DNA of 64,000 nt, taken from the NCBI RefSeq assembly GCF_014207565.1, contig NZ_JACHGJ010000006.1, positions 235,415-299,414 on the forward strand. The letters are read 5' to 3'. The DNA is from Spirochaeta isovalerica (lineage in GTDB: Bacteria; Spirochaetota; Spirochaetia; DSM-2461). Made by a program: the position numbers and the translations under genes. The notes under the pieces were generated by a model that did not search any database, had not been told where the DNA came from, and saw only the letters and a program-made list of their open reading frames with translations. Shown one piece after another: positions 34,625 to 42,528 of this stretch. Every line of letters starts with the position of its first letter. Position 1 is the stretch's first letter.

Positions 34625-35815
34625 ATGTTCAAATTTCAATCTTCTTTTATTTTCATTTTCAGTTTACTAATCTCAATTTTGTTTTCAGGTTGTTGCACAT
34701 GCGTTGATAAGTATATTGCCGAACAAGAAAGCATTAATGAGGAGATCTCATCTCAAATCGATAATAACCAGAATAGTATAGAAATCATTTCAATTTCTGC
34801 TGGTGGAAACCACACGATGGTTCTTATGAATGATAACTCATTATGGGGATTTGGTATGCAGAAAAACGGAGAATTAGGAGCAACTGGAATAAGTTCGATG
34901 AAACCGCAGCCTCTACATTATGATGTCAAAGCTGTCTCTTCTGCTGTACAAAGAACTTTTTTCATAAAACAAGATAATTCATTATGGGGAACAGGAGCAA
35001 ATGATTATTCTCAAATTGGCGTTCCTGATAAGCTAAATTATTATGAACCAGTAAAGATTATGGATGATGTTGTAAAAGTCTCTGGAGGTACTTTTCATAC
35101 GCTTATCCTTAAAAATAATGGAGAGTGTTGGGGTGTTGGTTCAAATGTATGGGGTCAGTTAGGCTTAAGTGATAATATTCAAATACTTGACGAACCACAG
35201 CTTTTACTGAAAAACGTAATTGATATAGAAGCTGGAGATATGCATTCATTAATCATCAAAAAAGATGGTTCTTTGTGGGGAACAGGTAAAAATGCAAATG
35301 GACAACTTGGAATTGGTTCAGGAACCCCAGAAGATATATTTAATTTTTCAAAAATTGCAGAAGGTGTAAATTTAATTGCTGCTGGGTATGGATATTCGCT
35401 TTATGTAACTTATGATTCAAAATTGTGGGCAACTGGAAATTGGCAACAATTGATGGGTTCAGAACTTAATCCTTTCTTTACGCCACAAATTATTTTAGAG
35501 GATGTTTCCTATATTACTGCCGGATCACATCATTCACTAATTATTAGAACTGACTGTTCTTTATGGGTCTGTGGTGTTAATAAAAATGGAGAATTCGGAG
35601 ATGGAACTTATATTGACCGTATAGCCCCTGATCAAATTCATATTGAAAATGTTAAGATGGTGTCAGCAACAGGTTCTTTCAGTGCATTTTTAAAAGAAGA
35701 TGGAACTCTATGGATGTCAGGTTACAATCATAGTGGACAGTTAGGAGATGGCACAAATATCGATAGAAATTATCCAGTTCAGGTAATATTTCAAACATTA
35801 GAAGAACAGGAATAA
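34625..35815 (+). CDS. RCC1-repeat lipoprotein
   Basis: 396 residues. Signal peptide with lipobox LFSGC (Cys23), ribosome binding site AGGAG 7-11 bases upstream. The mature protein has seven tandem beta-propeller blades of the RCC1 type, each with the pattern H-S/T-L-I-x-K-x-D-x-S-L-W-G-x-G-x-N-x-x-G-Q-L-G (blades near 65, 110, 150, 200, 255, 300 and 350). Secreted RCC1-like propellers are common in environmental bacteria and probably bind proteins or carbohydrates; no enzymatic residues are seen. It lies alone between AT-rich gaps. Confidence 0.8.
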   Translation: MFKFQSSFIFIFSLLISILFSGCCTCVDKYIAEQESINEEISSQIDNNQNSIEIISISAGGNHTMVLMNDNSLWGFGMQKNGELGATGISSMKPQPLHYDVKAVSSAVQRTFFIKQDNSLWGTGANDYSQIGVPDKLNYYEPVKIMDDVVKVSGGTFHTLILKNNGECWGVGSNVWGQLGLSDNIQILDEPQLLLKNVIDIEAGDMHSLIIKKDGSLWGTGKNANGQLGIGSGTPEDIFNFSKIAEGVNLIAAGYGYSLYVTYDSKLWATGNWQQLMGSELNPFFTPQIILEDVSYITAGSHHSLIIRTDCSLWVCGVNKNGEFGDGTYIDRIAPDQIHIENVKMVSATGSFSAFLKEDGTLWMSGYNHSGQLGDGTNIDRNYPVQVIFQTLEEQE

Positions 35816-35992
35816 ACTCCACTATTAAAGTCTTCTTATGATACACTTGAAAGTTGATGCGGATACTGACATTCTTTTTCCGATAAACTAATCTGAACGA
35901 AAAACACTGATGAATAACCTGAGTAATTTTTGCTTAGGTTTTTTATTGTCAAAAAGCATTATTTGCTTAAATATTAATTGAGGAGAGGTCAT

Positions 35993-36325
35993 ATGAAAAA
36001 AAACATCTTTCTTTTAATCTGCATTTCTATAAGTTCCACTCTTTTTGCATCTGATGAATCTCTGAATGGGAGCTGGGGGGTTATTGTAGGTGATTCTGCC
36101 TATGAAGCTTTAAGAGTTGATGTAGATGAAATAATCATCATTGATAAACTCTTTCGATCCGGTGAATATGAAATCGGAAACGGATTTATTCATATTGAAG
36201 ATTTTGATGGAGAAGAAGTCATGATTCAGTATCATTTCTTGGAAGAGGATAAATTACTCTTCATAATTACTAATTTAGAAAAAATAACCGAATCGATTAC
36301 CCTCATTTTTCAAAGATTAGAATGA
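35993..36325 (+). CDS. Small secreted hypothetical protein
   Basis: 110 residues from ATG 35993, which follows GAGGAGAGG; the frame can be opened at 35978 (TTG) but the 35993 product has a proper Lys-Lys signal peptide (NIFLLICISISSTLFA). The mature part (about 92 residues) resembles a small lipocalin-like unit: LNGSWGVIV, then two acidic strands with FLEEDKLLFII. No family named with confidence. Confidence 0.6.
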   Translation: MKKNIFLLICISISSTLFASDESLNGSWGVIVGDSAYEALRVDVDEIIIIDKLFRSGEYEIGNGFIHIEDFDGEEVMIQYHFLEEDKLLFIITNLEKITESITLIFQRLE

Positions 36326-36368
36326 CTAAATACTTAACGTATGTTGCGGTTTTATATATACTCCTCCT

Positions 36369-36536
36369 ATGGCAAACAAACCGAAGAGGCATGATATCCA
36401 GCTCGCAAAGGAAATACTGAAGCGGTGGTATCTTCAAGCAAAATATAGAGGTAAGACTACTGCGATGGAAGAGACTAAGCGGATTTATGAACTTCTTCAG
36501 TACTTTGAGGATGTCACTGACTGGAGGATTCTCTGA
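36369..36536 (+). CDS. Possible 55-residue protein
   Basis: ATG 36369 to TGA 36536. The product (MANKPKRHDIQLAKEILKRWY then EDVTDWRIL) is basic and helical with no motif I recognise. There is no Shine-Dalgarno upstream. The codon pattern looks natural. It converges with a short minus-strand ORF. Low confidence. Confidence 0.35.
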   Translation: MANKPKRHDIQLAKEILKRWYLQAKYRGKTTAMEETKRIYELLQYFEDVTDWRIL

Positions 36537-36654
36537 GCTTCTCTCTTAACCATTCAATCCGTTTTTCAAGGATGAAGTATTCTGCTCGATCCTTACATGC
36601 CCTCTGTTCTTTTTTCCATTTAAGGATATGTTCTTCAATTTGGTTAGTGTTCAC
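36514..36654 (-). CDS. Possible 46-residue coiled-coil protein
   Basis: GTG at 36654 to TGA 36514, minus strand, 41 bases after the stop of the PLD-like gene. The product (VNTNQIEEHILKWKKEQ then YFILEKRIEWLREKL) is an amphipathic helix with heptad-like pattern. No Shine-Dalgarno. It may be a small downstream partner of the PLD-like gene or chance. Confidence 0.3.
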   Translation of the reverse strand: MNTNQIEEHILKWKKEQRACKDRAEYFILEKRIEWLREKLRESSSQ

Positions 36655-36695
36655 ATTGATAGTTACAGCATGAATGCAGCTTATACTTCAAAAAG

Positions 36696-37409
36696 TTAGA
36701 AATTATCCTGCAACTCTTTGTAACAGCTAAAGCATAGAGGTCTTTCTTTCGTGGAATTATTCTGTCTGCCACATTTCTGACAGTAGTTTTCTTCATATAA
36801 TGGATTTTGAAATTGAACCCATACAGAATAGCATTTATCACAGTATGGATAATCAGTTGCTATAGTAATTCTGTCGCGACATCTGATACAGAATCCTTTT
36901 AAATGTTCTTCATTAGTATTATATCGATATCTTTTATTGTTCTCTGTTTTGAATCCACGACTCTGTCCCCAGCCTTCTATTCTTTCTTCTTCAGCTAAGT
37001 CTCTGATTGCTCTCAATTCATCTAAAGCATCCTCAAAAAGATCCTTATCCTTCTTCCTATCAATAAAGATACCCATTTCTCTGTTATTCTCCTGGGAGAA
37101 CTCAAAGAAATTCATGGAGGTAATAATCATCGAATTCTCATTGGCATAACACTTAGCGTGTAATTCGTGCAGATAGTAAAGATAAATATTGTTTAGATTT
37201 GTGATTTTATCATACTCATCTTCATTTAATTCACTTTTTCCGTAGATGATAAATATTTCAACATTTTTATTATCTGCTTCGAGAAGTCTCTCATAGAATA
37301 TTTTTGAAATTTTCAGGAAGGGGGAACATATTATTATCCGCTCTTTAGCAGTTCTTATAATTCGTTCAATTCCAGCAGAAGCGCCAGTTGTAGTTAAGTA
37401 TTCAGCCAT
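36696..37409 (-). CDS. PLD-like protein with C-terminal zinc ribbons
   Basis: 237 residues. Residues about 15-145 form one phospholipase D-like half: SPFLKISKIFYERLLEA, then the HxK motif HAKCYANEN (His-x-Lys with a four-residue gap, then Glu in place of the usual Asp), then SMNFFEFSQENNREMG. The C-terminal 65 residues have four Cys-x-x-Cys pairs (CIRC, CDKC, CQKC, CFSC), two zinc ribbons. One HKD half means it would dimerise to form an active site. PLD-fold nucleases occur in defence islands; the zinc ribbons suggest nucleic-acid binding. Intact, single gene with a 40-bp downstream gap. Activity is inferred. Confidence 0.6.
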   Translation of the reverse strand: MAEYLTTTGASAGIERIIRTAKERIIICSPFLKISKIFYERLLEADNKNVEIFIIYGKSELNEDEYDKITNLNNIYLYYLHELHAKCYANENSMIITSMNFFEFSQENNREMGIFIDRKKDKDLFEDALDELRAIRDLAEEERIEGWGQSRGFKTENNKRYRYNTNEEHLKGFCIRCRDRITIATDYPYCDKCYSVWVQFQNPLYEENYCQKCGRQNNSTKERPLCFSCYKELQDNF

Positions 37410-37731
37410 TTATGTACTCCGTGAAATGATTGAAAATCATATCCTATTTTCCCTATATAGGCTATTAATATTTCACTCTATAAACACATTGCACAATAAG
37501 GCATCTCTCAATGTCTTTTTGTGTTTCCCTAAATATAGAGAATAAGTAGACAATTTTTTCTTGACAAGATCTCAGATATTATCGAGTATAATCAAGAAGG
37601 TATCCTGCAGTATGCCTAAGCTCATCCCGGTAAGCAAAGTCTAGAGTGCACTGCTTGATATTATTTTATGTTTCTATACATATTCACTTTTATATCTATA
37701 CTTATCCGGGAAAGTTCATTAGGAGTGATAT
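37410..37731. other. Long leader/intergenic region with weak promoter-like elements
   Basis: About 320 bases. TTGACA (37561-37566) and TATAAT (37587-37592) both occur but are 20 bases apart, which is too far for a good promoter. If used, a leader of about 140 bases precedes the gene at 37732. No clear RNA element seen. Confidence 0.3.
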
Positions 37732-38571
37732 ATGATATTCGACTTTACTAATTATATTAAAGATCTTACTTTTCAATTAGAAAACCATTATCAAAAAAAA
37801 CTTAAATTATCTCATAAAGAACTAGTACATTTTTTTCATCAGTATATTATTGATGAGACTGATCCTATATCTTTAAAAGATAAAATTAAAAAAATAAACT
37901 ATAACAATATCAACAGCGAATTCCCCTATATAATTGGTAAAATCAGTTACTGGAGAGAAAAAGCTATCAGTAAGAATATATTTCATCCTAGAGATGATGT
38001 TCAGCCATCGAATAGAAGAAGAAAAAAGCGTATAATTGATTACTTAAATGATGAACTAAGGTATAGCTATAATCTCTCAGGATTTTTATCAGACTATGCC
38101 TCAAAAACTCATTATCGTGTTGAAAGTGATATTCTCTACGGAGGTAAGCTTACGATCCCTTCAATTCTGGAATATAATTACTCTAATAATCGAAATACTT
38201 GTGTAGGTAAAGAATTTACTTTTCCTGGTCTAAGAGATTTAAGAGTCATTAAAGATCAAGAAGCATTCCCATCTTACTTCATTAAGAATACTAGATTATT
38301 GGAAGTAGTTATTGATAAGTATTTCAAGAAGGTCAAGACAGAGCCTGTTGTAGAACTTTTAAGTTATTTAAATAAAAATACAAAATCAAAAATTATTATC
38401 AGGCTTTCAAAAGAGAACTTTTCTGAGACTGTTTATTTTGATCTTATCAATAGGTTAAGTTCATCGTTCATCTTTAAAACTACAGATCAAAATAGCTTCA
38501 TTGATGTATTTTATTGTTTTAATGAGAATGAGATATTAAAGCTTGAAGAGCTAATTAGTCTGAGTAGCTAG
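37732..38571 (+). CDS. Hypothetical protein (279 residues)
   Basis: 279 residues, basic, AT-rich codons, no signal peptide or membrane segment. The ribosome binding site AGGAGTG lies 5 bases before the start. Nothing recognised; the basic central stretch (SNRRRKKRIIDYLNDEL) suggests nucleic-acid contact. It is followed by a long perfect hairpin at 38575. Function unknown. Confidence 0.55.
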   Translation: MIFDFTNYIKDLTFQLENHYQKKLKLSHKELVHFFHQYIIDETDPISLKDKIKKINYNNINSEFPYIIGKISYWREKAISKNIFHPRDDVQPSNRRRKKRIIDYLNDELRYSYNLSGFLSDYASKTHYRVESDILYGGKLTIPSILEYNYSNNRNTCVGKEFTFPGLRDLRVIKDQEAFPSYFIKNTRLLEVVIDKYFKKVKTEPVVELLSYLNKNTKSKIIIRLSKENFSETVYFDLINRLSSSFIFKTTDQNSFIDVFYCFNENEILKLEELISLSS

Positions 38572-38574
38572 TAA

Positions 38575-38612
38575 AATAAGTAGGGACTCATATTGTCGAG
38601 TCCCTACTTATT
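38575..38612 (+). terminator. Long perfect hairpin after the orphan gene
   Basis: A 15-bp perfectly paired stem (38575-38589 with 38598-38612) and an eight-base loop, beginning 4 bases after the stop at 38571. No U tract follows, so intrinsic termination is not certain; it may be a two-sided terminator or mRNA 3' end stabiliser. Confidence 0.6.
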
Positions 38613-38936
38613 CAGAAAATTTACATTAATTTACAACTTATTATTTTGATTTATCATACAGTGGTTTATTACAAACTGGGTAAATACATAATTCAGCTAT
38701 TATTACAACATTAGCAATATTTCAAACTGATACTGATTTAATGCATCACATAAATGGATAGAATCAATTTATCCCGAATATAATGAGTTCTCTACAGTCA
38801 CAGTGAAAACAAATATATCAAATAAGTGTTTCCAATTAATATAGTTTTCCAGACATCAGTCTCACACCTACATTCGACCACTTGTAGAATTACTTTTCCG
38901 TTTTTTTGCCTATCAATTTTATTCTATATTTCTTAG
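38613..38936. other. Intergenic region, nothing recognised
   Basis: About 324 bases of AT-rich sequence between two convergent units. No ORF with ribosome binding site and no RNA motif seen. Confidence 0.4.
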
Positions 38937-39263
38937 CTAGTTCTGTTTGTCTATGCCTTTTTCTGAACTAGCTTTTAGGACGTTTTCTGCAAGATTTGCT
39001 TGATCCCAAGTTTCATCATCACTCTGACTTTCTGAAAGAATAAATTCTTTTTTGTAAAATATCCAATCATCATTAATGCTTTTTTGAAGAGTGTCTCGGC
39101 TTCTTCTTCTTACTGCAGCTCGTTTATATTTAGATGGATCTTTTTGTTCCTCGACTAATCCTTCTCTTTTAAATAATGATTTATGAGATTTTTTTTCTTT
39201 ATCATCATTCTCGGAATCATCTAAATCATCTTCTTCAATAAAATCATCTTTCATTATATCCAC
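38937..39263 (-). CDS. Acidic small protein, third gene of overlapping cassette
   Basis: 108 residues, very polar: an Asp/Glu-rich N-terminus (EEDDLDDSENDD), a basic middle (KYKRAAVRRRSRD) and a C-terminal motif (ESQSDDETWDQANLAENVLKAS). The same motif, QSDxETW followed by an A-rich helix, occurs in the first gene of the cassette (39691-39831). Start overlaps the preceding gene by 10 bases. No signal or membrane segment. Unknown function. Confidence 0.55.
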   Translation of the reverse strand: MDIMKDDFIEEDDLDDSENDDKEKKSHKSLFKREGLVEEQKDPSKYKRAAVRRRSRDTLQKSINDDWIFYKKEFILSESQSDDETWDQANLAENVLKASSEKGIDKQN

Positions 39264-39694
39264 CTTTTATGTAAGCGTTGTATGTTTCTGTATTTCGATA
39301 TTCCTTTAAATTCATCTTTATTTCGATCAACAACATTTTCAATTAAATCAAAGTACTCCGTCTTCCATTCTTTTTCTCTGATATAAGTTTTGTCTATACA
39401 GAAGCAAAATCGATCCAAAGCATTTAGATAGTTTTCTTTAGCTGCCTTTAAATCTCCCCTCAATGCTTCTCGTAGATCTGGATTATTATTTAACTCTTCT
39501 TTATTAAGTAGAATTTCTCTAGATACAGAATTCAATTGAGTTTTTCGAGTATTGAATTCGTTTTCGAGATTGAGAACCGTTGTGATTGTATTTGTTCTTA
39601 CCAAATTTCTAATTTCAATTATAGCAAAAACTGGGAGCGACAGACTGGCTAATGGAACTATATAGTAAATAATGAAATCTAATACAGCCATCAT
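39254..39694 (-). CDS. Membrane protein with helical cytoplasmic domain, second gene of cassette
   Basis: 146 residues. One transmembrane helix at about 7-28 (IIYYIVPLASLSLPVFAII), then a helical domain, charged and possibly coiled coil (NLENEFNTRKTQLNSVSREILLNKEEL near 40-66) with Cys and Phe residues in FCFCIDKTY near 103-110. It overlaps the first gene by 4 bases and the third by 10, so the three are co-translated. Domain layout resembles DUF4760-type single-span membrane proteins, an uncertain comparison. Confidence 0.55.
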   Translation of the reverse strand: MMAVLDFIIYYIVPLASLSLPVFAIIEIRNLVRTNTITTVLNLENEFNTRKTQLNSVSREILLNKEELNNNPDLREALRGDLKAAKENYLNALDRFCFCIDKTYIREKEWKTEYFDLIENVVDRNKDEFKGISKYRNIQRLHKRWI

Positions 39695-39831
39695 CTTTGA
39701 GTATATTCATTCCCAGAATTATTTAGGATGTCTTGAGCTGCATCCTGATTGTTCCATGTCTCAGAGTCGGATTGATCCTCTCTTAACTCACCCCAGTCTG
39801 TTTGATCCTGCTCTAAATATTCATCACTCAT
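39691..39831 (-). CDS. 46-residue acidic protein, first gene of cassette
   Basis: ATG 39831 to TGA 39691, with AGAGG about 9 bases upstream, ending in the ATGA overlap with the membrane protein start. Sequence MSDEYLEQDQTDWGELRED then QSDSETWNNQDAAQD; the QSDxETW motif matches the C-terminal motif of the third gene. Asp/Glu/Gln-rich, no membrane segment. Its coupling and the shared motif make it a convincing gene despite its size. Confidence 0.55.
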   Translation of the reverse strand: MSDEYLEQDQTDWGELREDQSDSETWNNQDAAQDILNNSGNEYTQR

Positions 39832-40072
39832 CTCATACCTCTTAAAGTTGTAATACAGATATTATTGCTATATGCTAGGTTGTCTGTCAATTTATAAACA
39901 ATTTCTTTATTGTCTAATTTTTTTTATACTTATATTTTTAGATACTTAATCGAGTATTTGTTAGATTCTCTGCTTTATATAAAAATCATTATTTAGACTT
40001 ATTGTAATCCCCCCGAAACTAGTGGTCGTCATAAGTAGAAATTATCTTTATTCTATTTGAAGGAGTTTCTAC

Positions 40073-40339
40073 ATGAGGACGTCACGTTATACCGATAGCC
40101 AGATTATGGCTATACTCAAAAAAGCTGAAAATGGAGTTCCAGTAGCCGATCTTTGCAGGGAAAATAACATTAGTACAGCCCTTTTTTACAGGTGGCGATC
40201 AAAATACGGAGGTATGGATGTGTCTCTATTGTCCAAGATGAAAGAGCTTGAAGCCGAAAATGAACGACTTAAGAAAATGTATGCTGAGGAATACTTTAAA
40301 GCTGAAATAGTACAGGACGCTCTCACAAAAAAGTGGTAA
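40073..40339 (+). CDS. IS3-family transposase orfA
   Basis: 88 residues; HTH_Tnp_1 pattern (SRYTDSQIMAILKKAENGVPVADLCRENNISTALFYRWRSKYGG) and a C-terminal coiled coil (KMKELEAENERLKKMYAE). Ribosome binding site AAGGAG 8-13 bases upstream. Intact, ends in an overlap with orfB (GTGGTAA), the usual -1 frameshift region. Confidence 0.75.
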   Translation: MRTSRYTDSQIMAILKKAENGVPVADLCRENNISTALFYRWRSKYGGMDVSLLSKMKELEAENERLKKMYAEEYFKAEIVQDALTKKW

Positions 40340-41150
40340 AGTCATCATATCAAAAACAGAAGGCACAGCATTATGTTCTACAACGAGAAATTTCAATCAA
40401 TTTAGCCTGTAAGGCATTTCGAATCAGTGAGACATGCTACAGATTCCAACCCAAAATATCAGAAGAAAAAAAGCTAATAGCAGACTGGTTGATCCGATTG
40501 ACGACTACTTATAAGCGCTAGGGTTTCGGTTTATGTTTTCTCTATTTGAGAAATGTTGAGAAGTTTCACTGGAACCATAAACGCGTCTACAGGATCTACA
40601 GAGATCTTGAATCTTAGGATCAAACCAAGGAAAAGATTGAAGAGAGACAAACCTGATGCTTTAGATGGCCCTTCTAAGCCGGATCTGGTATGGTCTATGG
40701 ATTTTTTGACAGATTCTCTAGCGGATGGGAGGAAGTATCGAACATTCAATGTTATTGATGATTACAATCGGGAAGGATTGGCCATTGATGTTGATCTGTC
40801 CTTACCGGCTCCAAGAATCATCAGATCTCTTGGTCAACTGCTTGAATGAAGAGAGAAGCCTATTGCTATTTGATGTGATAATGGACCAGAATACATCAGT
40901 GCGGAGCTTCAACATTAGGCAGAAAAGAAAGGGATAGAACTATTATTCATCTAACCAGGAAAGCCAACACAGAATGCTTATATTGAAAGATTCAATAGAA
41001 CTGTTCGTCATGAATGGTTGGATCTAGTAAATTTATAATCGATTGATCAGACACAAAAACTTGCTACAGATTGGTTATGGTCATATAAAACGAACGTCCT
41101 AATTCAGCAATCGGAGGCATTCCTCCAAGGATGAAAACACCGGTTGCTTA
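40333..41150 (+). pseudogene. IS3-family transposase orfB, inactivated
   Basis: Readable in pieces: MVKSSYQKQKAQ to TTYKR then TAG (expected Trp) at 40519; a continuing [23 protein letters not shown]; a frame change near 40610; then [12 protein letters not shown] to GQLLE; then scattered stops before the DDE remnants CDNGPEYIS and YIERFNRTVRHEWL. At least four lesions, so this copy is dead. Confidence 0.7.
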
Positions 41151-41361
41151 AACTAATCTACTTATGAAGCCCATCAAAAATGGGGGGATTACACACTGAG
41201 TAAAAAGCCTAGTACTGCAATTCCCTTGAAAGGAAGTAATATATTTATCATAGACATTCCTTGTCGTCGTTTGATTCGATTCTATCAAGACTCATTCTAT
41301 AGGTCAACGAATTGTATCAATCTATTATTTATCTCAGAAAAGGTGCTATTGTATTTCTTAA

Positions 41362-41393
41362 AACCGCCATTATTGTATAACATAATGGCGGTT
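41362..41393 (-). terminator. Terminator at the end of the minus-strand defence array
   Basis: A 12-bp stem (41362-41373 with 41382-41393) and an eight-base loop, followed on the minus strand by TTTTAAG. It lies 18 bases after the stop at 41411. Confidence 0.7.
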
Positions 41394-41410
41394 ATGTATT
41401 ATATGGATGA

Positions 41411-42382
41411 CTAATAAAATTCTGCTCCAAAGCCCATCGGGTCAATATATTCATTGATTTCTGCTGTCACATAGGCAAGAAAAAAGTCATCATGATTCCA
41501 TCCAGCTTCATCTTCATTCTCTCCAAAGACTATTTCACAGTATTGAATTAAGAACTCCTGCATCCCGTTTATTGTTTCCTCTATCAAATCATTTGAAAAT
41601 TGGATGAAGAAGCAGGCTAAATCACCTTGTTCATATTCACTTTCAACTAAGACTTCTGGACAATGGTCTTTGACTGTTTGATAGGTAGAACCACTGTTAT
41701 GTTTGAGAAAATTCCAAATTGCATACATTTTTTCGTAATGCCGGTACGATTTGAGTTCTTTGATTGATAATTCGGATGCGTTATTGGGCCCCTTGAAGGC
41801 AAGTAGAACTCCTCGATTGTATTTGTCATCTTCCCACCCATTTTCTGTAAGCAGCTTGATGATAGTTGCATCAATTTGCGCTGCTAATTGGTGGTAGTAT
41901 TGAGCATAGAGGCTGAAGTAGAGATTATTGCGTTTATATTCTGCGTATTGGTGTGACAATGCTGATTTAATTCGAGCATTGACTTCTGCCTCATCAAAAT
42001 CGACATATCCCATTTGAAGATTATCATCATCAATCGGGGTGAAGTCATGTCCTTTGATTTCCGAAAGGAATTGGTCGATGAATATCTTCTGAGTGTTGAG
42101 CCACTCATTCTTTATACGTTGAAGTTCTTTCTTTATCACATTGATATTGTAATCGAGAGCCCTTGATTTCGCTGGTTTATAGAGCAGACTATTCTTATTT
42201 GATTTGAGGGTCTTTCTCTTATCGTGAATATGAAAGTAATCGCAAAATCTTTCCATATTTACAGAGACAGTTTGGTTTTCTGTATTCAGGTTCTTGATGA
42301 TAACACCGTAAAAACGGCTATCATCCTGGTGATATTGTTCACACCATTCAACTGAGTACTTCTTTGGTTTTGGGTTATTCAT
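41411..42382 (-). CDS. Hypothetical protein, last gene of defence array
   Basis: 323 residues from ATG 42382, preceded by GGAGG 6 bases upstream; the ATG at 42394 lies before this site and is not the start. Acidic, helical, with a conserved-looking segment (MYAIWNFLKHNSGSTYQTVKDHCPEVL near 218-244) reminiscent of HEPN-like helical proteins associated with restriction loci. Other parts (central KELKSYRHYEKM and Asp-rich N-terminus) are not recognised. 146 bases separate it from the preceding gene, so it may have its own promoter, but it ends in the array's terminator. Confidence 0.5.
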   Translation of the reverse strand: MNNPKPKKYSVEWCEQYHQDDSRFYGVIIKNLNTENQTVSVNMERFCDYFHIHDKRKTLKSNKNSLLYKPAKSRALDYNINVIKKELQRIKNEWLNTQKIFIDQFLSEIKGHDFTPIDDDNLQMGYVDFDEAEVNARIKSALSHQYAEYKRNNLYFSLYAQYYHQLAAQIDATIIKLLTENGWEDDKYNRGVLLAFKGPNNASELSIKELKSYRHYEKMYAIWNFLKHNSGSTYQTVKDHCPEVLVESEYEQGDLACFFIQFSNDLIEETINGMQEFLIQYCEIVFGENEDEAGWNHDDFFLAYVTAEINEYIDPMGFGAEFY

Positions 42383-42528
42383 GTTTTCCTCCATAATTTA
42401 GGCGACTAAACGCCACAGATAAATCAATCTTTCGTTATGGAGCACCAACATCCATCAAAATCGATTGATGAAATCATAACTATAAGAGTCATGTGGATGA
42501 TTCAAAATAGCATTAAAGTCGGAAGTTT

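Larger units (their letters stand above)
40003..41193 (+). mobile_element. IS3-family element (IS407-type), heavily decayed
   Basis: Terminal inverted repeats TGTAATCCCCCC (40003-40014) and GGGGGGATTACA (41182-41193), 1191 bp in total. Target duplication not found (flanks TTAT and CACT differ). Encodes orfA (intact) and orfB (broken several times). Confidence 0.75.

Noticed and set aside
37561..37592. Strong promoter TTGACA/TATAAT
   Set aside because: The spacing is 20 bases, too long for a good sigma-70 promoter, so only a weak mention is made.
40003..41193. Direct target duplications flanking this IS
   Set aside because: Flanking four-base sequences differ (TTAT and CACT), so no duplication can be claimed.
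41226..41414. 62-residue plus-strand ORF
   Set aside because: It runs through the terminator hairpin of the opposite-strand array, has no ribosome binding site and an unlikely composition.
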